DNA from: Gammaproteobacteria bacterium
GTDB lineage: Bacteria; Pseudomonadota; Gammaproteobacteria; Pseudomonadales; Pseudomonadaceae
Reading direction: 5' to 3'
Length of the DNA stretch: 34,499 bases
NCBI GenBank assembly: GCA_018827205.1
Contig: JAHJXZ010000038.1
Location: 1 to 34,499 of the forward strand
A program made the translations under genes and the position numbers. Position 1 is the first letter of the stretch. The number at the start of each line of letters is the position of its first letter. Below, piece after piece: positions 26,597 through 34,499 of the stretch. The notes beneath the pieces were generated by a model. The model did not search any database. It was not told where the DNA came from and saw nothing but the letters and a program-made list of their open reading frames with translations.

Positions 26597-28159
26597 ATGA
26601 CAAGTCTGCATGCTGACGAGGCGTTTCTCGATCATTACCACTTCACCCATGACCCCTTCGGTTCGCGGGTGCCTGGTTTTAAGTTTTTTCCCGCGCAGCG
26701 CAAGCCGGTGCTTGGTCAGTTGCACCACTTGGCGCGCTATAGCCAGCTGTTGCTGGTGGTCAGTGGCCCGGATGGTAGTGGCAAAACCTTGCTGCGCCAG
26801 GCGCTGGTAGCGAGCACTAATAAGCAGGCGGTGCAAAGTGTGGTGGTGTCCGCGAGGGGGGCGTCTGATCCTGCGAGCATCTTGCGTCAAGTCGCGCAGG
26901 GGCTACAGGTGCAGCGGCCTGAGTTGCCGGCCATTCTGGCGCAGGTCGGGCAGCTAGCGCTGACCGGCCAGGAAGTGTATGTGCTGGTTGATGATGCCGA
27001 GGATCTCAGTGATGCGGCGCTGACCAGTTTGTTGAGCCTGGCTGTCGGCAATGCTGATGGTCGACCGCATGTCTTTCTCTTTGCTGATTCGCAGCTGTTG
27101 CCGCGTCTTGAGCATGTGGCGGCAGGTGATGAGTGTTTTCATGTTATTGAGCTGCAGCCTTATGGCGAGGATGAAACGCGTGAGTACCTGGCTCAGCGCC
27201 TCGAGGGTGCGGGGCAGGGTATTGAGGTTTTCAGCGATGACCAGGTTGCGGATATTCATGAGCAATCTGCTGGCTGGCCAGGGGTAATCAACCAGGTTGC
27301 ACGCGAGTCGTTGGTCGATGCAATGTCGGCTCAGCGCGGCGCGGCGAGCCGCGGTGGTTTTTCGTTCAGCTTGCCGCGCAAGCATCTGCTGGCCCTCGCT
27401 GTAGTGGCTATCGGTGTGATGGCTGCCTGGTTGATGCAGGGGCGGGTGGTTGAGGATGTTGATGCGCCTGTGATTGCACAGTTGCCACTCGGTGACGCTC
27501 CTCCGCCGGCAGTAATTACTGAGCCGGCTACAGCTGCTACTTCAGCAGTTGCGCCTGCGATTCAATTCGAGGGTGCCAACCAGCCACTGCCGTTGCCTTT
27601 GGTGGGCGAGGCGCAACCCGTTATTCGTGAGCCTTTGGCTCAGGCGGCTGGTTTGAGTGACGCGGAAGAGGCTGACGCTTCGGGTGCGGCGGATATCGCG
27701 CCTGAGCCGGCTGTTTCGGTGAATGTGCCGGTTGCTCCTGTAGTGACTGAGCCAGCCAAGGTTGCGCCTCCGGTTGCTCCGCCGGTAGTCAAGCCAGTTG
27801 CTCCGGTGGCGGCTGCGGCACCGCCGCCAGCTAAGCCGCAAGCGCCTGCTGCTGCGGCCAAACCTGCTGCTACTGGTGATTGGTATGCCGCGCAGGTTGG
27901 CTCGCGTTATACCCTGCAGATACTTGGTGCGCGCTTGGAAAGTGGCGCGCAGGCTTTTGTAAAAGCCAATGGTGCGGATTATCGCTATTTCAAGAAACAG
28001 CATCAGGGTAAGCCGCTCTACGTGGTCACCTATGGCAGCTTTGCCACGCGCGATGCCGCACAGGCGGCCTTGCGCACACTGCCTGCCAAGGTGCAGGCTG
28101 GTAAGCCCTGGCCGCGTAACTTCGCTGGCATTCAGCAAGAAATTGCCCAGGCGCGCTAG
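26597..28159 (+). CDS. DamX-like AAA-type ATPase fold protein with SPOR domain
   Basis: Started at the ATG at 26597 (GAG six bases upstream), the product is 520 residues. The N-terminal ~240 residues are an ExeA-like AAA domain with Walker A GPDGSGKT (57-64) and Walker B-like VYVLVDDAED (127-136). One membrane helix follows (about 263-281), then a proline, alanine and valine-rich linker, and a C-terminal SPOR domain (about 438-520) that binds denuded septal peptidoglycan. E. coli DamX, at the same place after aroB, has the membrane helix and SPOR domain, so a cell-division role is likely. An open frame extends back to 26555 inside aroB but is not supported. Confidence 0.88.
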   Translation: MTSLHADEAFLDHYHFTHDPFGSRVPGFKFFPAQRKPVLGQLHHLARYSQLLLVVSGPDGSGKTLLRQALVASTNKQAVQSVVVSARGASDPASILRQVAQGLQVQRPELPAILAQVGQLALTGQEVYVLVDDAEDLSDAALTSLLSLAVGNADGRPHVFLFADSQLLPRLEHVAAGDECFHVIELQPYGEDETREYLAQRLEGAGQGIEVFSDDQVADIHEQSAGWPGVINQVARESLVDAMSAQRGAASRGGFSFSLPRKHLLALAVVAIGVMAAWLMQGRVVEDVDAPVIAQLPLGDAPPPAVITEPATAATSAVAPAIQFEGANQPLPLPLVGEAQPVIREPLAQAAGLSDAEEADASGAADIAPEPAVSVNVPVAPVVTEPAKVAPPVAPPVVKPVAPVAAAAPPPAKPQAPAAAAKPAATGDWYAAQVGSRYTLQILGARLESGAQAFVKANGADYRYFKKQHQGKPLYVVTYGSFATRDAAQAALRTLPAKVQAGKPWPRNFAGIQQEIAQAR

Positions 28160-28169
28160 CTGATACACT

Positions 28170-28185
28170 TCAGCGCATGCGCTGA
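28170..28185. repeat. Perfect 16-base palindrome after the DamX-like gene
   Basis: TCAGCGCATGCGCTGA is its own reverse complement, with no spacer. It begins 11 bases after the DamX-like stop and touches the terminator-like hairpin at 28184. It could be a protein operator or part of the 3'-end structure. Confidence 0.6.
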
Positions 28186-28229
28186 CCGGACGGTCGCTAC
28201 CACGACCTTCCGGTCTTATCCTTCGTTTT
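28184..28229 (+). terminator. Terminator-like hairpin after the DamX-like gene
   Basis: GACCGGA (28184-28190) pairs with TCCGGTC (28209-28215), and GGTCG (28192-28196) pairs with CGACC (28203-28207), with one C/T mismatch and a six-base loop. The tract after it (TTATCCTTCGTTTT) is T-rich but interrupted. It probably ends the pil-aro-damX transcript. Confidence 0.6.
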
Positions 28230-28264
28230 AGCGACATATTTTTTCAAGGCTTCGTCACTAAGAT

Positions 28265-28293
28265 TTGTGACGGCCTGGGTGGGTATGTACAAT
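28265..28293 (+). promoter_or_regulatory. Sigma-70-type promoter for gltBD
   Basis: TTGTGA (28265-28270) and TACAAT (28288-28293) are exactly 17 bases apart, with four and five of six consensus matches. They lie about 107 bases before the gltB ATG, leaving a long untranslated leader. No sigma-54 type GG-GC pair was recognised. Confidence 0.6.
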
Positions 28294-28399
28294 GACTGCC
28301 CTTTCGCCTGCGCAAAGCTGGGGCTTAGTCCTGCGCGCATGGTAAGTGGTTGAATTAGAAAGTAATTGCCTTGTGATAGGCCGTCTGGTGAGAGTCCCT

Positions 28400-31300
28400 A
28401 TGAAAGCAGGTTTGTACCGTCCTGATGAGTTCAAGGATAACTGCGGCTTCGGCCTTATCGCCCATATGCAGGGTGAGGCTAGCCATCACCTGCTGCAGAC
28501 CGCGATTGAAGCCCTGACATGCATGACCCACCGTGGCGGGATCAACGCCGACGGTAAGACCGGTGACGGTTGTGGTCTGCTGATCCAGAAGCCTGATGCT
28601 TTCCTGCGGGCCATGGCCCAGCAGCACTTTGCTGTCGAGCTGCCGAAGCAGTATGCCGTGGGCATGGTGTTCCTCAACCAAGACCCGGTTAAAGCTGAAG
28701 CTGCTCGCGAAAACATGAATCGCGAGATTCTTGCGGCCGGCCTGAGTCTGGTCGGCTGGCGCAAAGTACCAATCGACACCAGCGTGCTCGGCCGTCTGGC
28801 GCTTGAGCGTCTGCCACAGATTGAGCAGGTGTTTGTCGGTGGCGAAGGCCTGTCCGATCAGGAATTTGCGATCAAGCTGTTCAGCGCCCGTCGTCGCTCA
28901 TCGGTGGCCAACGCCGCTGACAGTGATCACTACATCTGCAGTTTTTCGCATAAGACCATCATCTACAAAGGCCTGATGATGCCGGCCGACCTGCAGCAGT
29001 TCTACCCGGACCTGGGTGACGAGCGTCTGCAGACCGCCATTTGCGTGTTCCACCAGCGCTTCTCCACCAACACCCTGCCGAAGTGGCCGCTGGCTCAGCC
29101 GTTCCGCTTCCTCGCGCACAACGGTGAAATCAACACCATCACCGGTAACCGCAACTGGGCGCAGGCGCGTCGCCTGAAGTTCGCCAACGACCAGATCTTT
29201 GATCTCGAAGAGCTCGGCCCACTGGTCAATCGTGTGGGCTCCGACTCTTCGAGCATGGACAACATGCTGGAGCTGATGGTCACCGGTGGCATCGACCTGT
29301 TCCGTGGCGTGCGCATGATCATTCCGCCTGCGTGGCAGAACGTTGAAACCATGGACGCCGACCTGCGCGCGTTCTACGAATACAACTCCATGCACATGGA
29401 GCCCTGGGATGGTCCGGCCGGTGTGGTACTCACCGATGGCCGTCATGCCGTGTGCCTGCTCGACCGTAACGGTCTGCGTCCGGCGCGCTGGGTCACCACC
29501 AAGAATGGCTACATCACCCTGGCCTCGGAAATCGGCGTGTGGAACTACGCACCCGAGGACGTGCTGGCCAAGGGTCGCGTCGGCCCGGGTCAGATTCTCG
29601 CAGTGGACACCGAAACCGGGCAGATCCTCGGCAGCGATGACATCGACAACCGTTTGAAGTCGCGTCACCCCTACAAACAGTGGATGCGTAAGAGTGCCCA
29701 GCGCATTCAGGCGACCCTGGAAGACCGCGACCACGGTTCGGCGTTCTACGACGTCGACCAGCTCAAGCAGTACATGAAGATGTACCAGGTCACCTTCGAA
29801 GAGCGTGATCAGGTGCTGCGTCCGCTGGGCGAGCAGGGCCAGGAAGCCGTCGGCTCCATGGGCGATGACACGCCGATGGCCGTGCTCAGCCAGCGCGTGC
29901 GCTCGCCGTATGACTACTTCCGTCAGCAGTTCGCTCAGGTCACCAACCCGCCGATCGACCCGCTGCGTGAAGCCATCGTTATGTCGCTGGAGATCTGCCT
30001 CGGTGCCGAGCGCAATATCTTCGAAGAGTCGCCAGAGCACGCTGCACGGGTGATTCTCAGCAGCCCGGTGATCTCGCCGGCCAAATGGCGCGCCTTGATG
30101 AACCTGGATCGTCCAGGCTTCGAGCGTCAGCTGATCGACATGAACTACGATGAGTCGCTTGGCCTGGAAGCCGCTGTACGCAACATGGCCGATCAGGCTG
30201 AAGAAGCCGTGCGTGCTGGTAAGGTGCTGCTGGTACTGTCTGACCGCCATATCGCCCCGGGCAAACTTCCGGCCCACGCCTCGCTGGTCACCGGTGCGAT
30301 TCACCACCGCCTGACCGAAAAAGGCCTGCGTTGCGACTGCAACATCCTGGTCGAAACCGCTACTGCGCGCGATCCGCATCACTATGCCGTGCTGCTCGGC
30401 TTCGGTGCGTCGGCGGTCTATCCGTTCCTCGCCTATGAAGTATTGGGTGATCTGATTCGTACCGGCGAAGTGCTGGGCGATCTGTATGAAGTGTTCAAGC
30501 ATTACCGCAAAGGCATCTCCAAAGGCCTGCTGAAGATCCTCTCGAAGATGGGCATCTCTACTGTGGCGTCCTACCGCGGTGCGCAGCTGTTTGAAGCGGT
30601 CGGTCTGGCTGATGACGTCACCGAACTGTGCTTCCGTGGTGTGGCCAGCCGCATCAAGGGTGCGCGCTTCGTCGACATCGAAGCTGAGCAGAAGCTGCTT
30701 GCCGGTGAAGCCTGGAACAACCGCAAGTCGATCCAGCAAGGTGGTCTGCTCAAGTTCGTCTACGGCGGCGAGTACCACGCCTACAACCCGGACGTGGTCA
30801 ACACTCTGCAGGCGGCTGTGCAGCAGGGCAGCTACGAGAAATTCAAGGAATACACCACGCTGGTTGATACTCGCCCGGTGTCGATGCTGCGCGACCTGCT
30901 GCAGTTGAAATTGGCCGATCAGCCTTTGCCGCTGGATCAAGTTGAGCCGCTGGAAGGCATCCTCAAACGCTTCGACTCGGCCGGTATTTCTCTCGGCGCA
31001 CTGTCGCCAGAAGCGCATGAAGCCATCGCCGAGGCAATGAACCGCCTGGGCGCGCGCTCCAACTCCGGTGAGGGCGGTGAAGACCCCGCTCGTTACGGCA
31101 CTGTGCGCAGCTCGAAGATCAAGCAGGTAGCCACCGGCCGCTTTGGCGTGACCCCGGAATACCTGGTCAACGCCGAAGTGCTGCAGATCAAGGTTGCCCA
31201 GGGCGCCAAGCCTGGCGAGGGCGGCCAGTTGCCGGGTGGCAAGGTCAACGGTCTGATCGCCAAACTGCGCTACGCAGTGCCGGGCGTGACCCTGATTTCG

Positions 31301-32848
31301 CCACCGCCGCACCATGACATCTACTCCATTGAAGACTTGGCGCAGCTGATCTATGACCTCAAGCAGGTCAATCCGCAGGCGCTGGTGTCGGTCAAGCTGG
31401 TAGCCGAAGCCGGTGTCGGCACCATCGCCGCCGGTGTGGCCAAGGCTTATGCCGACCTGATCACCATCTCCGGCTACGACGGCGGTACCGGTGCATCGCC
31501 GCTGACCTCGATCAAGTACGCCGGTGCGCCGTGGGAGCTCGGCCTGGCCGAAACCCACCAGACCCTGCGCGGCAACGACCTGCGCGGCAAGGTGCGCGTG
31601 CAGACAGACGGCGGCCTGAAGACCGGCCTGGACGTGATCAAGGCCGCCATCCTCGGCGCCGAAAGCTTCGGCTTCGGTACTGCTCCGATGATCGCCCTAG
31701 GCTGCAAATACCTGCGTATCTGTCACCTGAACAACTGCGCCACCGGCGTGGCCACGCAGAACGACAAGCTGCGCAAGGATCACTTCATCGGCACCGTCGA
31801 AATGGTGATGAACTTCTTCACCTATGTTGCCGAAGAAACCCGCGAGTGGCTGGCCAAGCTGGGCGTGCGCAGCTTGGAAGAGCTGATCGGGCGTACTGAT
31901 CTGCTCAACATGCTGCCGGGCGAAACCGACAAACAGGGCCATCTGGATCTGACGCCGCTGCTCGGCAGCGACCACATCCCGGCCGACAAGCCGCAGTTCT
32001 GCCTGGTTGACCGCAACCCACCATTCGACCAAGGCCTGCTGGCCGAGAAGATGGTCGAGCTGGCCAAGCCGGCGATCGACGCGGCTAGCGGCGCTGAGTT
32101 CGAACTGGACATCTGTAACTGTGACCGTTCGATTGGCGCCCGTGTCTCCGGCGAAATCGCCCGTGTGCACGGCAACCAGGGTATGGCTAAAGCGCCGATC
32201 ACCTTCCGCTTCAAGGGTACTGCGGGCCAGAGCTTCGGTGTGTGGAACGCCGGTGGTCTGAACCTGTATCTGCAAGGCGACGCCAACGACTACGTCGGCA
32301 AGGGCATGACCGGCGGCAAGCTGGTGATTACTCCGCCGCAAGGCAGCCCGTTCAAAACCCAGGACAGCGCCATTATCGGCAACACCTGCCTGTACGGTGC
32401 CACCGGTGGCAAGCTGTTCGCAGCGGGTACTGCGGGCGAGCGTTTCGCAGTGCGTAACTCCGGTGCCCACACCGTAGTGGAAGGCACGGGCGACCATTGC
32501 TGCGAATACATGACCGGCGGTTTCGTCTGCGTGCTGGGCAAGACCGGCTACAACTTCGGCTCGGGCATGACCGGCGGTTTCGCCTACGTGCTCGACCTGG
32601 ATAACAGTTTCTACGACCGCGTTAACCACGAGTTGGTGGAGATTCAGCGGATCAACAATGAGTCGATGGAGGCCTACCGTAGCCACCTGGAGCGCGTGCT
32701 TGTCGAGTACGTCCAGGAAACATCGAGTGAGTGGGGCGCGTACCTGCTGGAAAACCTAGACGATTACCTGCGCAAGTTCTGGCTGGTCAAACCGAAGGCG
32801 GCAAGCCTGAAGTCGTTGCTCTCCAGCACCCGTGCCAACCCGCAATAA
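28400..32848 (+). CDS. gltB: Glutamate synthase (NADPH) large subunit
   Basis: Started at 28400 the product is 1482 residues, beginning [14 protein letters not shown]. An 18-codon open extension to 28346 is not protein-like. C15 is the N-terminal nucleophile of the class II glutamine amidotransferase domain after removal of 14 residues, as in the E. coli enzyme. The central and FMN-binding synthase domains follow. Cysteines 1102, 1108 and 1113 in [12 protein letters not shown] bind the 3Fe-4S cluster, and the C-terminal GXGXG beta-helix is rich in TGG repeats. With GltD it makes two glutamates from 2-oxoglutarate and glutamine. Codon use is strongly GC-biased. Confidence 0.98.
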   Translation: MKAGLYRPDEFKDNCGFGLIAHMQGEASHHLLQTAIEALTCMTHRGGINADGKTGDGCGLLIQKPDAFLRAMAQQHFAVELPKQYAVGMVFLNQDPVKAEAARENMNREILAAGLSLVGWRKVPIDTSVLGRLALERLPQIEQVFVGGEGLSDQEFAIKLFSARRRSSVANAADSDHYICSFSHKTIIYKGLMMPADLQQFYPDLGDERLQTAICVFHQRFSTNTLPKWPLAQPFRFLAHNGEINTITGNRNWAQARRLKFANDQIFDLEELGPLVNRVGSDSSSMDNMLELMVTGGIDLFRGVRMIIPPAWQNVETMDADLRAFYEYNSMHMEPWDGPAGVVLTDGRHAVCLLDRNGLRPARWVTTKNGYITLASEIGVWNYAPEDVLAKGRVGPGQILAVDTETGQILGSDDIDNRLKSRHPYKQWMRKSAQRIQATLEDRDHGSAFYDVDQLKQYMKMYQVTFEERDQVLRPLGEQGQEAVGSMGDDTPMAVLSQRVRSPYDYFRQQFAQVTNPPIDPLREAIVMSLEICLGAERNIFEESPEHAARVILSSPVISPAKWRALMNLDRPGFERQLIDMNYDESLGLEAAVRNMADQAEEAVRAGKVLLVLSDRHIAPGKLPAHASLVTGAIHHRLTEKGLRCDCNILVETATARDPHHYAVLLGFGASAVYPFLAYEVLGDLIRTGEVLGDLYEVFKHYRKGISKGLLKILSKMGISTVASYRGAQLFEAVGLADDVTELCFRGVASRIKGARFVDIEAEQKLLAGEAWNNRKSIQQGGLLKFVYGGEYHAYNPDVVNTLQAAVQQGSYEKFKEYTTLVDTRPVSMLRDLLQLKLADQPLPLDQVEPLEGILKRFDSAGISLGALSPEAHEAIAEAMNRLGARSNSGEGGEDPARYGTVRSSKIKQVATGRFGVTPEYLVNAEVLQIKVAQGAKPGEGGQLPGGKVNGLIAKLRYAVPGVTLISPPPHHDIYSIEDLAQLIYDLKQVNPQALVSVKLVAEAGVGTIAAGVAKAYADLITISGYDGGTGASPLTSIKYAGAPWELGLAETHQTLRGNDLRGKVRVQTDGGLKTGLDVIKAAILGAESFGFGTAPMIALGCKYLRICHLNNCATGVATQNDKLRKDHFIGTVEMVMNFFTYVAEETREWLAKLGVRSLEELIGRTDLLNMLPGETDKQGHLDLTPLLGSDHIPADKPQFCLVDRNPPFDQGLLAEKMVELAKPAIDAASGAEFELDICNCDRSIGARVSGEIARVHGNQGMAKAPITFRFKGTAGQSFGVWNAGGLNLYLQGDANDYVGKGMTGGKLVITPPQGSPFKTQDSAIIGNTCLYGATGGKLFAAGTAGERFAVRNSGAHTVVEGTGDHCCEYMTGGFVCVLGKTGYNFGSGMTGGFAYVLDLDNSFYDRVNHELVEIQRINNESMEAYRSHLERVLVEYVQETSSEWGAYLLENLDDYLRKFWLVKPKAASLKSLLSSTRANPQ

Positions 32849-32873
32849 GAATGCGCCTGAAGTGGTTTGATGA

Positions 32874-34301
<1,428 letters not shown>

Positions 34302-34355
34302 GCGTCTGCGTGATTGGCTTGGCCTCACGGGCCGAGGCAAATCGTCGCAATAGAT

Positions 34356-34383
34356 AAAAGGCACGGCACTCGCCGTGCCTTTT
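34356..34383 (+). terminator. Intrinsic terminator after gltD
   Basis: AAAAGGCACGGC (34356-34367) pairs perfectly with GCCGTGCCTTTT (34372-34383) around the loop ACTC, and GTTTTG follows. It cleanly ends gltBD and may act on both strands because of the A-tract. Confidence 0.93.
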
Positions 34384-34443
34384 GTTTTGCGCTCTGCGAA
34401 AATGCCCGCACTTTTTTACCGATTACTTTTCTCGGGAACTGCC

Positions 34444-34499
34444 ATGACCGCCCTGAAGAACGACCGCTTCCTTCGTGCTCTGCTCAAGCAACCTGTCGA
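34444..34499 (+). CDS. hemE: Uroporphyrinogen decarboxylase, N-terminal fragment cut by window edge
   Basis: The ATG at 34444 opens a frame reading MTALKNDRFLRALLKQPV up to the window end. This is the recognisable start of Pseudomonas HemE, which decarboxylates uroporphyrinogen III to coproporphyrinogen III in haem synthesis. Only 18 residues are visible, but hemE follows gltD in P. aeruginosa, which supports the call. CGGGAA about seven bases upstream is a modest ribosome-binding site. Confidence 0.85.
   Translation, partial: MTALKNDRFLRALLKQPV

Noticed and set aside
27720..27870. Repetitive stretch in the DamX-like gene
   Set aside because: This is low-complexity coding sequence for a proline/alanine/valine-rich periplasmic linker, not a DNA repeat element or CRISPR.
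28346..28399. N-terminal 18-codon extension of gltB
   Set aside because: The extension does not resemble GltB. The start at 28400 leaves the catalytic cysteine at position 15, as the family requires.
28898..31558. Very long open frame (886 codons) on the minus strand inside gltB
   Set aside because: It lies wholly antisense to a clear gltB, its protein is rich in H, Q, R, V and G with no recognisable domain, and such frames are expected opposite GC-rich genes with strong codon bias. The same holds for 31697-32686 and for the other long antisense frames.

Overview
The window is a contiguous piece of a gammaproteobacterial chromosome, almost certainly from the genus Pseudomonas. The evidence is the gene order on the right: ponA/mrcA divergent from pilMNOPQ, then aroK, aroB, a DamX-like gene, gltB, gltD and hemE. 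The left-hand part (priA, rpmE, nuclease, M48 protease, malic enzyme) also follows the order known from P. aeruginosa. Protein sequences are Pseudomonas-like, most genes have GC-rich codon use, and coding density is very high. I see no rRNA, tRNA, CRISPR array, insertion sequence, integrase or phage gene, and no gene-free stretch longer than about 300 bases. It is unlikely to be P. aeruginosa itself, because priA is followed by dbpA rather than argS.

Layout. 1-470 (-): C-terminally cut Gre-family transcription factor. 609-4669 (-): membrane diguanylate cyclase (7TMR-DISM plus GGDEF) behind a YccS-type FUSC membrane protein. 4840-8295: two orphan periplasmic family-3 solute-binding proteins (+) flanking an HI0933-family flavoprotein and a GNAT acetyltransferase (-). 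8296-13281 (-): a double-receiver GGDEF response regulator, the 23S rRNA helicase DbpA and the replication-restart helicase PriA. 13437-17283 (+): rpmE, an exported SNase-type nuclease, an M48 lipoprotein protease with a LysM-like tail, and a short NADP-type malic enzyme. 17381-19795 (-): penicillin-binding protein 1A. 19980-28159 (+): pilM-N-O-P-Q-aroK-aroB-damX-like. 28400-34301 (+): gltB and gltD (glutamate synthase). 34444 to the end (+): start of hemE.

How the genes work together. PilMNOPQ form the inner-membrane alignment platform and outer-membrane secretin of type IV pili. AroK and AroB are shikimate-pathway enzymes. The DamX-like SPOR protein and PBP1A act at the cell wall and septum. 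GltBD assimilate ammonium. DbpA and RpmE serve the ribosome. The two GGDEF proteins would feed c-di-GMP signalling, one from a periplasmic sensing domain and one from phosphorelay input. A functional link between them and the nearby pilus genes is only inference.

This is mostly a housekeeping region and I do not see a clearly new system. The points most worth a second look are a strong terminator-type hairpin lying inside the signal-peptide codons of the nuclease gene downstream of rpmE, the AT-richer pilN-pilQ block, a hairpin that would cover the aroB ribosome-binding site, a palindrome and hairpin array ahead of gltB, the Gre-like factor at the left edge, and the priA-dbpA junction.
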